Shown piece after piece: positions 33,080 through 44,038 of a DNA stretch of 64,000 nucleotides. Position 1 is the first letter of the stretch, and each line of letters begins with the position of its first letter. The stretch comes from Podospora bellae-mahoneyi (lineage: Eukaryota; Ascomycota; Sordariomycetes; Sordariales; Podosporaceae). The position numbers and the translations under genes are program-made. Under the pieces are notes generated by a model, which saw only the letters and a program-made list of their open reading frames with translations, did not search any database and was not told the origin of the DNA. The DNA lies in NCBI RefSeq assembly GCF_035222275.1, contig NC_085882.1, positions 3,293,501 to 3,357,500 of the forward strand, in the 5' to 3' direction.

Positions 33080-34186
33080 TCATCTTCGCTTGCTTTGTGG
33101 GCCAAGTCGCGAGGGGCGCCAAAAAAGGGCTCCATTTCCCCGTTGCGCGTCGTCGACTTGGAAACAGCGAAGGTCTGGGTGATCGTGCAACAAATATGAA
33201 CAATGTTCTGAGGACATGACCAGGCAGACAAGCAAGTCCACTTTCATTGTGGTGCCTCCAACAGAACATACGAGAGTTGGACTGATATTGTCAAGTAGGA
33301 GGGGAACAGCGGTTTTTGCTGATGATCGGCATGGGCGACCGCAGATAGTCTGATAGCGTCGTAGTCTAAGCGAGGGCGAAGTCGCATGAGAGGGACAGAG
33401 TAGCCCATGAATCGAGTTCATGCGGTCGATATCGGGGAACGCGCAGGGTCGAGAGTTGGCAGTGCTCGAAATCGAAACCAGCCGAGGCTGAGGAGAACGC
33501 TTGTCAAACTTCAAGCGTGATGTCAGACTGCGCTGGAGAAAGGATACAGCTGTTGCCTTGCAGCCAAGCAGGTAATGCTGGGGAGTTCGTCCAGTTTCGC
33601 GGGGTCGAGGGTCTATTTCCACAGTACTTTAATCCATCGCAGTTTTGTCTGGCATGTACAATGCTGGACCGATGGTATGCCGCGTGACAGGAGAGTGAGC
33701 GTGAACTTCATGTCTCCACATGCGTGCAGCCATTGCATATTTGGAAGCCAGTCGAGAGGCGGCTTGCAGTGGCGATAGTGAGGAGATGTCTGAGAAGCTC
33801 GACTGAAAGGACCGAAACGGCATTTCTGGGACGTGGAAAAGCGCATTCGCGAGCCCATCGCGTCGGCGAGCCTGGTGTCAGCCCAGTGTATGTCCCATTC
33901 AGTCATCGCTCGTTCCCGTGCTGTTGTGGCCGTGATGCAGTCCTTTCATGAGCTCAATCATTTCCACGAGGTTCTGTGAAGCTGAACCTATTGGCAGGAT
34001 GTACGGAGTCGCACTGGCAGGGTGAAAGCATTTGTCGTCCTCGAAAAGTCGAGGATGGGAAGATGGTTGGAACTGACGCCAAAGGCCGCTGGAATTGTCA
34101 TGTTGATTCAGACATCTGCAGCCGTGTGTTGATGTATGGCAAAAAAGGGTGTTGATTAGAAGCGCGCGGTCGAAGGTGGTGTCCAT
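33080..34186 (-). pseudogene. probable decayed ankyrin-type gene
   Basis: Protein-like blocks occur in different frames of the minus strand. They run from an ATG at 34186 (MDTTFDRALLINTLF, then CRCLNQHDNSSG and CFHPASATPYILP), through 33906-33613, to 33622-33080. The latter holds EIDPRPRETGRTPQHYLLG, which reads like an ankyrin repeat (D-x-R-x-x-x-G-R-T-P-x-H-Y). The Cys/His pattern of the first block resembles the N-terminus of large fungal ankyrin proteins. No single frame joins the blocks and the junctions lack convincing splice sites, so I read it as a decayed gene with at least two breaks. Confidence is limited because only one ankyrin-like unit is clear. Confidence 0.4.
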
Positions 34187-34272
34187 AGTTGGTCAGAGTC
34201 AAAAAAACCCACGAGTGCAGAGGGGGTCCCCTTACCTCTCTGTCCGCCAAGTATTGCGGCTCTGCTGGACCA

Positions 34273-34305
34273 TTGCGAACCACTTGCGAACCACTTGCGA
34301 ACCAC
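34273..34305. repeat. three exact 11-bp tandem repeats
   Basis: TTGCGAACCAC occurs three times head to tail at 34273, 34284 and 34295. It lies between the divergent decayed ankyrin gene and the small gene at 34.9 kb, so it may be part of a regulatory region. Confidence 0.85.
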
Positions 34306-34350
34306 AAGGCACCCAACAACCTCACCTCTCGCCGTTTTCAGGGGCAGTTG

Positions 34351-34363
34351 AGGGTTAGGGTTA
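34351..34363 (+). promoter_or_regulatory. telomere-like telobox (AGGGTTAGGGTTA)
   Basis: Two TTAGGG-type units. In fungi such teloboxes occur both as interstitial telomeric sequence and as promoter elements bound by Myb-type factors. Here it sits about 45 bp after the 11-bp repeats and roughly 500-600 bp upstream of the small plus-strand gene. Two units are too few to prove a telomeric origin. Confidence 0.45.
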
Positions 34364-34844
34364 TCTGCTGCGTAAGTGTAAACATCTCACCTTCTCCCGA
34401 CCATACAACTTGCCATGGATGGCAAGGGTCTTGCTGCGCGGGAGCGCGCACATTTGGATCTGCTCGACCAGTCTTTCAAATAAGAAGCTTTCCCTCGATC
34501 TCCTATATCACGGTAGACATAGCCTTCCATTCTGTTCAAGTTGAGCACTTACAGGTTCTTTGGAAGTCGTTCAAGATTCCCAAGCTGTTTTAGCAACCTT
34601 CTTCCATTCTTATCCAAGTAGATTGTACTCTCCCTTCTACCTTTTCCAGCTCACTTCATCAACTGACCCGGATCCTTCCAGCCCCAACCATCAATCGCTC
34701 TACGCCCTACGATGCAGCATCTTCTACCTGACAACAACCCTCAACCCGTGGAAGGGCAAATGTAGGTTGCAATTTTTCCCATTGTCCTTTTTATCCCATC
34801 ATACCCCAGTGGGCTGCTTTTCTCTCGGGTCCATAAATACTACC

Positions 34845-35150
34845 ATGTCTTTGTTTGTGTTCTTTCCTTGTCATTCAGATGCCAATCACTTGATATCCGT
34901 CCGATCTTTCCGCGACCACTCACACATTTCAAGACCTCCACTCACGGACCAAGCCCCTCCCCCACAAGCTATGACCTTCATCTCGGATTGCCTCAACACC
35001 TTCCTCCAGCAAAGCGACCTCGCGGATCCAATTGCGTACGGCAGATTGGTTGGTTCCAATGCAGACCTAAAGACCCGCACCCGAATCTACCTCCAAAAGG
35101 CAAATGAAGCTGTACAGACTTTTGATGCTTCATTTGCCGCCGGCAGTTGA
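34845..35150 (+). CDS. small hypothetical protein (101 or 59 residues)
   Basis: An open frame from ATG 34845 (MSLFVFFPCHSDANH) to 35150. The first 30 bases are a T/C-rich tract ending TCATTCAG, which looks like an intron acceptor at 34878. The true start may therefore be the ATG at 34971 (MTFISDCLNTFLQQ), with 5' exons upstream. A GTAGGT donor lies at 34762, but joining it to an upstream ATG at 34711 gives a different frame. The firm part is the final 59 residues, ending in RIYLQKANEAVQTFDASF. That helix matches the spacing seen in the small proteins at 24.5 and 29.5 kb. No signal peptide is apparent in the short form. Function unknown. Confidence 0.5.
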   Translation: MSLFVFFPCHSDANHLISVRSFRDHSHISRPPLTDQAPPPQAMTFISDCLNTFLQQSDLADPIAYGRLVGSNADLKTRTRIYLQKANEAVQTFDASFAAGS

Positions 35151-36702
35151 TCTTTCTTTCCCTTTGGGGTTGGCATCTTTCTCGACCAATAACAGGTTCC
35201 ATCTGCACATCACTATGCCAATAAGCCGGGCCCGTTAAGGCTTAATAACGCATCAACCAACCAATGGATGCCATATCGATTGCTGGTGGCTGCGGGACGA
35301 CAGAAGTGCAGGGCCCGCCCACCCCATTCCCCGACATCATGACAGTCCTCTTTCCTCCCGATATTTTTCATCGCGGGTTATCACCGAGATGCAATTCTCA
35401 TCCAGTGGCACCTGCCCAACTCTCTTCGATGTTCTTCACCGCTTTTGCGGACCCGCTGAACCCAGTATTGGCCCGCTCGAAACCACCGCCTTCCCAGATG
35501 TCGCATTTCCGGAGACGCAAAGAACCTATCTTCGCGTGCCAATCGTGGACGGCAGCCGGCCTTGTGGTGTTCCCAGCAATGTGGTTCGGCTCCGTCATCC
35601 CGGTTCTTGGTCAGCGTGCCGCGGGTGTAACGGTGGGCAATCCTACCCGCACCGTGTGGCTCATACGGTGTACCTGTTTAAGCCCAGTGCACGAATGTGG
35701 TTCGTGGGGACTGTTAGTCAAGCCAACTTCAAGCACTGGCGAGTGGAACTGAGGGGGAAAGGGAACCAAAAGATGCGCGGTTACAATTGTTCTGGGTATT
35801 TACTGGCTTTCTTTGGGTGGTGTGTAGAATAAGATGGAATTCTCAGCACAGGTTGCATGTTCTATATCGTTGAGTTGGTACCTACCGTATGGACCGCCAT
35901 ATATTATTTCTACCGCTACCCCTTCCTTCATGTTCCCCGAAACCAAGGGTTTTATGTAGTATGTTCTCAGTTTAGTTTTCTGGAAACAAACCCTTTATGC
36001 TTCTTAAGCGGAGAACATCCTTGTGACGAAAAAGACCAAGATGGACAGTTTACTGTGGGGCAAGACTTAAATGTGGATAATCTTCCAACTCTTCTCGTGC
36101 GCACCTATAGCGGTGTTCCTCCCTCACATTCATCTTCATGGTACAAGCTACGTACGGTCCATCGATCTCCTGCTCCGATGCTCATCATTTTCCGTGCAAT
36201 ATAATGGGGGCAGTCGGAACAGTTGTTAATATGGTTGCGCTTGTTAATCTGACTTTGAGGTCAGGAAAGCCGATTCACTAAACCATCTCTGCCGTGAAAT
36301 ACAGCCCTGGAGGTTTTCTCGAACCCGTCGATCAACTTACCCAGCCCCAGTCGATTCTACAGCGGGTGACTACTGTATCACTGGATTCAACCCATCATGT
36401 CAACACAACAGGACAATGGGACGCCGCTAGGAACTGCGCAGCAAATGTAATACACCTGAAAGACAATTGCAGAAACTTGATAACTCGTTTGATAACCGGC
36501 GATCGAGGCAGCGATAGCACCACTTGAGGGTTGCCATCATCACGATGGACTACAGCACATAAGGCAGAACATACAAGGATACATCTCTAGGTATTTTCAC
36601 GGTGAATCTAGGTTACAAAACTATTAGTCAAGTACACCCCCCCCCTAGTCCTCTAACCCATCCAGGAATGTTAACGAGCTAACCCACCCCTCCCAAGTCT
36701 CT
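35151..36702. other. gene-poor stretch
   Basis: About 1.55 kb. Two overlapping open frames of 162 and 147 codons (35264-35832) have no recognised motif, and neither is clearly favoured. A C9 run lies near 36637-36646. No gene assigned. Confidence 0.45.
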
Positions 36703-39130
36703 TTACTTAAACTCCGCCTCAAGCCTTACTCTCTCCTCGCTCAGACATCGATCCCTCATCTGCTTCAGCGTAAAAGCAACCGGATCAGCAAGCTCTGTAT
36801 TATACGCCTGTACCCTCCCCTCAAACGACTCGTGAGCCTGCTTGTCGAAGACGCAGAGCAAACATCCACAACAGCTCTCAGTTTTCCTCTCAACACGCTT
36901 TTGCTTGAGGTGATACTTCGTCGGCGCTTCTACGTTCGTCAAACCTGCCGTCCAATTCTTGATTCGCTTCAAGACTTCCTCTTCGCGCCGTCGTCTCCTC
37001 TTCTCCTCCCCCCGAGCCACTACCTTGTAGTGGTCAGGGGGTTTGGATAAATTCGACAGATGCCACCGAGGGTTTCGTCTCGGCCATCCGTTGCTCTTCA
37101 TGGTGTCAACCAGCCGAGTAATGTCGATTCCGTGCTTCACCAGCCAGCTTAGATTGTCGAAGCGGAGTTCTCCGCGAATGTGTTGTTCTGGTGTTAAGCT
37201 TGGTTCTGTTGTTGGGCCTGTACACGGTCGCCTGATACCGATTTCCGAGAGATTCCATGTCTGCTCCTGCGTCGAGCAACTGACGCACAACTTCTTCATG
37301 TCCCTGCTTAGATGCTTGATGGAGTGCGGCCCAGATGTATCGGTTTTTTGTTGCTTGGTGGGTTAAATCCATTTCCGCCCCCAGCCTTTTGAAAAGAATC
37401 TCCACGGTATGGCTGTGGCCGTAGTAGGACGCAAGTTCTAGAGGAGAACCATACAAACTTGCGATTTCAGAGGAGGAACCCCATTTTTGTTCAAACGTGA
37501 TGTCAGCCCCTGCATCCAGCAGCAACTGGAGAATCGCACCGTGGCCTCTCGCTGATGCTACCGCCAAAGGAGTGTCATATCTCCCCGTGGAGTCGTTGAG
37601 GGACACGCGCCGTGCAATCAGTACGCGAAGTCGACCCTCTTCGCCCCGTGATGCTGCCTTGTATGTGCTCCAGCTGTTGGTTGCAGTCACAGGCTCTTCG
37701 TTCGGGCTTTCCATGGGGAACTCCAAGTCCCTTTTCCAGTTTGTGACCTTGTCAATTGCATCCGGTTTACTCTCCAGCGGGTTCTCTGGGACAAATCTGT
37801 TTGCCAAAAACCCATGCTGGTTGAGTGCCGAGAGGCCAGCTCGAACCTCGGGGCTCGCACAAGTCGTGATCCACTGCTCGTAAGACATGCCCATCAACCG
37901 TGATCGGGCCACCTCCCCTTCCTCGTCCATCCAGGTCCGAGCGGCGATTTCTGCCATCGGGTCGCCGGCAACAACAAGATGACTCGGCGGATACAGGGCC
38001 CCGGGGAGGGCCCGTAGTTTGGCTGAAAGTCCTGCTTCCCCATCTTCGAAGCGCCTCAATTCCGCGTCCTGAAAAATACGCCTTGTATGCCCCCTCCGTG
38101 GTTATTACATCAGGCAAGCACGTGCAAGACGAAAATAGCAGATCGGGGTGTTTCCTCCCGTAGGTTCAAACTGACATCAATCAGGACCCGATCGACGAGA
38201 CTTTCAAAGATGACTTTCTTGTCAACCAGCAACTCGTCATTGAGCGGGTTTCTGGCGATATTCTTGGCCCTGTCATAACGCAGGGCGAGGCCACTGTGAC
38301 AGATTTTCAGAATAAAACTGTAAGGAATTCCAGGAACTCCTGTGTCAATACCGACAAAGGATTCGATCTGCTTCAGCCACACACTGTAAACCTGCTCGTA
38401 GCTCCGTCTGCCCCATAGAGGATTTGCCGGCCGCATGTTCTTTGCCAGGTCGACGATCGGGTCTGCGTAAAAGACCACCATCATCGGGGGAAACAAGTGA
38501 AGATGCTGCGGTTTGAAGCAGTTTCGCCCATACGTCTTGTTCGACTCCCTCTCAATCTCCACGCGAAGGGCAGCAAAAGATTTAAAGTTACAGTTATAAT
38601 CTTTCAGCATCGTGGATTCAAACATTTTCCAGGCCAGCGTGTGCTGCAAAGCTCGTGAGTTTTCCGATGTGGGGAACTGCGTCTTGGAGATGTGAAAGGA
38701 GTAGTGAGGGATTGCCTTGGCATTTCCTCAGCGTCTGTGGCATGTTGGTATCCTAGCGTCCGGGCTAGGGCTCGATTTCAGATGGCCATCATCATGTGCC
38801 TGGTTTCGTGATACCGGTCCCGTCTTGACACCCCTTGTTACGAGACCCGTTGTAACTATTTGGTGAAAAGAATAGGCGTCCCAAATCTCATCCAGGTTCG
38901 CGATGCGCTTCGGGTGCAATTCATGGGCTATGAATGCGCGGTCCAGCCTATCCTAAACAATCGCGTCCACCTCGTGTAGAAAGAGACCCTGGCTTGTTCC
39001 ATTGGCTATTGCAGCGAAAGAGTTATCGATGATCCCTGAGGCACGTTCGTATAGTCCGCGATGAGAGAATACATAGCCATATTTGTTCTTCAGCTCGAAC
39101 TTGCCCGATGCTGATTTGATCTGCAAGTTT
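36703..39130 (-). pseudogene. decayed GDPD-like / ankyrin-repeat gene
   Basis: Minus strand. From about 39080 a glycerophosphodiester-phosphodiesterase-like start is readable: FSHRGLYE, IIDNSFAAI and GLFLHEVDA, which are the His, Asn and acidic motifs of the GDPD barrel. The frame stops at a TAG at 38953-38955 and resumes as DRLDRAFIAHE. Further blocks follow in other frames: 38649-38110 (FYADPIVDLAKN, ILKICHSGLALRYDR), then LPDVITTEGAYKAYF, then 38059-37106. The last contains three ankyrin repeats (TPLAVASARGHGAILQLLLDAGADI and two more). A final frame, 37299-36703, has a basic coiled region and a Cys-rich patch (ESCCGCLLC). At least five breaks are needed to read through, too many for introns of this size. 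A GDPD barrel followed by ankyrin repeats is a known fungal arrangement. The gene is judged non-functional. Confidence 0.62.
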
Positions 39131-40540
39131 CGTGGGCAATAGCTTTGCTTCTGTCCGTCTTAGGTATATTTCGGGGGGAGTCCGGGATATTGTCGGTCAT
39201 GTGGGAAGCCCTGGACTTTGTGGCGACTGTTCAACTCAAGGTTTATACTCTGCATTGTGCTTGTGGTAGGTTTCCGCCGTCCTGGGATCATGTCCTGGAA
39301 TCATTTGTGTCGTAGTAATGTAACTTCGACCTAGGATTAGAAGAAACATGAACAAGTACCTAACTTCTAGCGGGACATCACCCCTTTTTATAGTGACCGT
39401 AGACATCAACCCCCATGGAGGCTAGGGTTGTTCCCTGGGCCATACATATCATCACCACATCAGCGCTCACACGTTGGCAACTAAAGCCCTCGAAATCCAA
39501 TCCCTGGCATTGAAACCCTCTCAATGAGAAACGCCGTAGTTGGCCGCAATTAGAACCCTCGCGAACGAGGCGTGGCCCGGTATTTAAAGCTTCCATGCCC
39601 GGGTGGGGGTGCGCTCGATGAATTGCATGGGCGCGTAGGCAGCAACAATTAACACCTAAGGTAGACTAGCTTATCAACCCGGTCGCTGTGCTATATCTCT
39701 CTATTGTAATCCTTGGTACCCAGCGAACTGCGCAGCCTCGGATTGTGCCCCGGAGAATACTACCAGGCCCAGATGTGGCCAAGGCCGGGCCGGGCCGCGC
39801 AATATGGCCGAATCCACGCTCGTGGGATGAAACACCGGTGAAATCTCCCAACAAAAACACCAGCTTGGTCGATAAATCATACCAGGCTGAGGTATAAGAA
39901 AACATGCATCGTCATAGAGAAGAGCAGAGCCTTCAGTTCATTACCACCCTGGAGAAAGCAGTCTTTGCCTTGAAGAAAAACTCTACCCAGCACAAGTTAG
40001 GTAGATTATGAACTTCAAGCTGAATTTTCAAGAATATATGGTTGTATTGGGACGAATGTTGACCAGGTATCAATGGATGGGACAATAGCTCGTTATTGCA
40101 GGTCAGCAAAGGTATAGTTAGACGTCAACTTACACTTACCTTGCTGTCTTCAATACGGAATAGCCTATCGATAATCTCGGAAAGTCATTTAGTGGCCATC
40201 ACGATCCCTACACGCCCGGAGGAACATAAATATGGCGAATGAATGTAGAATCTATTCAAAGTTGAAAAGAACCGCCACCAGAAGAATGTCCTTCTGGGGA
40301 CTAACCTGCTCGCAGCTTGACTCCTCCATTACAAAAATTATATCCTCCTATCGTACAACAAAATCTCGTCCAAAACGCTGGGGAAATGAACTGGTGGTGG
40401 TGGTATTAGGTGCAGTGTATTAAGTGATATTAGTGCTGGTTGTGTGGTGAGTGAAGAATGTGTTGTGAAAAAAGGGGTATCAATGCTGAAGCCGCATCGC
40501 TAAAGTGACAAAATGCTCCTCCTCCTCCTTCTGTCACAAA
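39131..40540. other. gene-poor stretch
   Basis: About 1.4 kb after the decayed gene. Open frames of 60-80 codons (39378-39596, 39666-39905) show no motif. Nothing else recognised. Confidence 0.45.
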
Positions 40541-41068
40541 CTAGCAGCCATACTTCATCCAGAAACCCGCTCCCTGGACAGCCACCTCCTCAAAGCTGAC
40601 CTGCTTCCCCTCCGACTCCTCCGCAACCTCCAGTCTGAAGCACATCTGCTCTCTGCAAGCCCAGCTGCTGATGCTAGCCTTGCTCCCCTGATAGAACTGA
40701 GTCGTGCCGACCAAAGCATTCGCATCTGGGCCGTCAAGAGCGTAAACATTGACCTGTGCTGATCCGTAGACAGCAGCTTTGGAAGACGACAGATCGAGGA
40801 CCAGCTCGCAGGGTCCGGTGCCGGCGGAGACGACTGAGGAGGGAATGGAAAAGCCGATCTCAATACCGGAGGCGTCGGCGGAAGAGATGAAGACTTGGTA
40901 GGGAGGGGGGGCGGTGGGGGAGTTGCGGAGGTTGGGGTAGATGGTCCCGCATTGTTGACGTTCCTTGAGGAGGGGGTTCATTTGGTTGGATGGGGAGGTC
41001 AAGGCGGGCGCTGCGGTGGCGGTAAGGGCCAGGGCGGAGACAGTGGCGAGGAGGGTAGAGGTGCGCAT
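40541..41068 (-). CDS. small secreted protein, unknown family
   Basis: Single exon, 175 residues. The N-terminus MRTSTLLATVSALALTATAA is a standard signal peptide with predicted cleavage after TAAP or nearby. A short pro-like segment ending LLKERQQ could be trimmed by a Kex2-type protease. The mature part (~135 residues) has five Cys (QQCG, GPCEL, WACREQMCF, and the last residue) and alternating beta-type sequence, suggesting a compact beta-rich secreted domain. No catalytic motif is recognisable. It may be a cell-wall-associated or effector-like protein; I cannot decide. A TTTTATAAG element lies about 70 bp upstream on the minus strand (plus 41135-41143), in the right place for a TATA box. 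Confidence 0.75.
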   Translation of the reverse strand: MRTSTLLATVSALALTATAAPALTSPSNQMNPLLKERQQCGTIYPNLRNSPTAPPPYQVFISSADASGIEIGFSIPSSVVSAGTGPCELVLDLSSSKAAVYGSAQVNVYALDGPDANALVGTTQFYQGSKASISSWACREQMCFRLEVAEESEGKQVSFEEVAVQGAGFWMKYGC

Positions 41069-42896
41069 TCTGGCTTTTGTTGTTTTTGTTGGTTCTTGTC
41101 TTGTTCGTGCTGGGGAATGGGCTATGAAAGCTGCTTATAAAACGAGTGTGGGAATAGGGGAAGGGGTATTAGTGTGTATTAAGTGAAGGATGCTGAGAAG
41201 AAGTTGAAGAGAGACGTTTGATGCAGTGTATATAACATGAACGATCCGTATACCAGTCTCTTGGGATCGCGCTTGCGGAAGCGCGGCACAAGTGATGACG
41301 ACGATATTGTCAAAGAGTCATGGCTGGAAGTAGGGGCGAGACGAACAATGACATACCTCCCCGGCCTCCGACGCAGCCAGCTTCTAGATCAGACAGAGTT
41401 TAAACCGAAGTTTGATCAGCTGGAGTGAAAGAGAAGATTTGAAGAAGCAGGTCCAAAACCTCAATGCAGCTAGCATTTAGTAGCGTTTGCATTGATGCAA
41501 GCCATCTGAGAACGCTTTTCCGACTGGGAGGCCGAGTTTCTGCAAAGACCAGCCCCCAACCTGGGAAGAAACAGCAAATAATCTGAAACTGCTCAAGACT
41601 ACAGCAGTTCAAGACGTTGAACTTCCAAAAAGCGGGTAAAGGTGCCGTTCTTGACTTGGAGGGTTAGTGCTCTCCAAGCGTGGAGCTTCTGGCTAGCTTC
41701 TGTAAAAACAGAAACCGTTGTCGATTTAGCTTCGATCTTCTCCTGGTTCCACGAACATGGATGAGCTAGCTAAACTCTGTTCCAGGATCAGGGTGCAACG
41801 GTGAAGAGACAACACCTTTTCTTCAGTGTTGTTCCGGGGCTTGTTCGACAAGCCCATGCGTGAGTCTCTGGGAATGCTAACGTTTCCTAGTGACTCCGTA
41901 AAATGCATCTTGCCACCCATACCGGAACGTGCCCTCAACCCCGATGGCATCCTCTGGGCTGCTATCGTTTTTGTCGTTGTCAAGAAGCGGAGAGGGTCGT
42001 GAACTGGTGATCACGGCCGAGTCTGGTATCACTTCGTGACTTCAGGCTCTTCGGAGGGTGCCCAACTCATCATGCAACTTTGAACAGCATCGGCAGTAAC
42101 TCCGGCATCTCGAGGGGCGAGGCTCTTTATCTGCGTTTTGGCCATGACTAGAGGAATTATCCACGCTCTTGGGAATGAGATGCTGCTGTTGGCGCGCTTG
42201 CCGTTTATTCATCGGCCATCAAGGACCCGAAAGAAGTAGAGGCCAGAGTGGAGTATTGACTGTAGTGACAGAACTTGCCGTAGTCAAAACCCGAAAACTG
42301 GTAAAATGGCTTCATCTCTGGCTGAACAAGACTTCCAAAGTCTTGTGACGTATGCATTGAAACTAGACGTGGCAGACAGGTTTGTGGGGAAGGTCCGACA
42401 ACTCCGAGGCCGCATTGGTAATTTGTACAGGGAGTAGACGCGGGGGATAGAAACAAGCTCAGCGTGGCAAAGGGGGAGGGAAAGGAGAGAGAGACCCTCT
42501 ATGCGGGGGTAGATGCCGATATCAGATGCCGAATCTTGGATGGTGATATCGCTTCCCCAACTTTGGCAGTTGGGGTGTCTTAGAGAGCCTCTTATATGCG
42601 GGTGCCATCTTGGACCAGGTTGACGGCTCAAGTGCGTGCGGAGGGTCTAGGTGTCACGTTGATGATTTACCCGCTTGATCGCCGGCTCTGGACACCCCAA
42701 TTGGGCAATCTCGCTTGTGTGTTCCGCCGTGTCTGCGGCTTGGACGTTGTTTTAACCTGCCGATTTCGATCCCAGTGCCTAGCGTAGTGTAACCGTGACA
42801 TTTTGGGGGGTAGAAGCGAGACAAGAAAGTCATATCGAAGGTCGTGGGCAGGGCGGCATGATTGACGACAGGTCGGCGACGATGAAGAATGATGGG
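41069..42896. other. intergenic region
   Basis: About 1.8 kb between the divergent secreted-protein and esterase genes. A 63-codon frame at 41237-41428 begins with an ATG near a TATAAC but has no motif. No other feature recognised. Confidence 0.5.
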
Positions 42897-42905
42897 TATA
42901 TATAT
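42897..42905 (+). promoter_or_regulatory. TATA box of the esterase gene
   Basis: TATATATAT, 89 bp upstream of the ATG at 42994. Confidence 0.6.
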
Positions 42906-42993
42906 CTTGAATTGCTGCGCCCTGGTTTGATGTTTGTGACAGCAGCCATCACTCAAACACCCGCCAGAGTCCTCCTCTTCCCACTTGCCCATC

Positions 42994-44038
42994 ATGATGT
43001 TCAAGTCCCTTCTTGGTTTCGCCGCCATGGTGCAGACTGCCTTTGGTGCTTCTCTGCAACAGGTCCAAAACTTTGGCAACAATCCCACCAGAATCCAGAT
43101 GTACATCTACGTCCCGGATCGCGTGGCCACCAACCCTGCCATCATTGTGGCGGTAAGTACTTGGAATACGCCCCCTGTTTTGCTGCTTGTTTGCTGACGA
43201 TGGGTGTTGTTCCACAGCTTCATCCTTGCGGAGGTACTGGGCAACAGTGGTTCAGCGGCACCAGACTGCCCTCGTTCGCCGACCAGAACGGCTTCATCCT
43301 CATCTACCCTAGCACCCCGAACCAGAGCAACTGCTGGGATGTCCACAACCCTGCCAGTCTTACCCACAATGGAGGCGGCGATGCGGGTGGCATCATCTCC
43401 ATGGTCAACTACACTCTTGACCGGTACAAGGGCAACCGGGAAAAGGTCTATGTCATGGGCTTCTCCAGCGGTGGCATGATGACCAACGTGATGGCTGGTT
43501 CCTACCCCGAGGTGTTCGAGGCTGGTGCTGCCTACTCTGGCACCGCCCACGCCTGCTTCGCTGGTACGTGAAACTGTTTGGTCTCTGCTTTTTGCCTGTT
43601 GTGGCTCGGATGTTGTTTGCTGTCCTCAAAGGCTGTGCTGACAAGTCGACTCTTTTCTCTACAGGTGCCGGTGGAGCTACCCCCTTCAGCCCCAACCAGA
43701 CCTGTGCCCAGGGTCTCCAAAAGACTCCCGAGCAGTGGGGCGCCTTTGTCCGCAACTCGTACCCGGGATACAACGGCCGTCGTCCCCGTATGATGATTAC
43801 CCACGGAAACGCCGATACTCTTGTTCGCCCGCAATGCGCCACTGAGGCGTTGAAGCAATGGTCAAACGTCCTTGGCGTATCGCTCACCCGCCAGGTCCAA
43901 GGTGTTCCCTCATCGCAATTCACCCAGCACATCTATGGCGACGGTACCAAGCTCCAGGGCTTCTTTGGCAATGGTATTGGACATGCTCCCTCTGTCGACG
44001 AGCAGACCCTGTTGAGATTCTTCGGCTTGATCGCCTAG
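42994..44038 (+). CDS. secreted CE1-family acetylxylan/feruloyl-type esterase
   Basis: Three exons (42994-43152, 43218-43563, 43665-44038) give 292 residues. The introns of 65 and 101 nt have GTAAGT and GTACGT donors. A signal peptide (residues 1 to ~19, MMFKSLLGFAAMVQTAFGAS) precedes a complete alpha/beta-hydrolase of the CE1/PHB-depolymerase type. It has the oxyanion segment LHPCGGTGQQW, nucleophile Ser136 in GFSSGG, Asp219 in HGNADTLV and His275 in GNGIGHAPS. A conserved disulfide-type Cys pair is visible (NCWD, CFAG). There is no C-terminal cellulose-binding module. By family it removes acetyl groups (or ferulate) from xylan during plant biomass degradation, outside the cell. A second ATG at 42997 is equally possible as the start. 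The gene looks intact. Confidence 0.92.

Noticed and set aside
35264-35832. Two overlapping plus-strand frames of 162 and 147 codons
   Set aside because: Neither is favoured by composition, splice signals or motifs.
16644-42000. Possible transposable elements or virus-derived elements in the gene-poor part
   Set aside because: I searched the listed frames for transposase, reverse transcriptase, integrase and similar motifs and for long terminal repeats, and recognised none.
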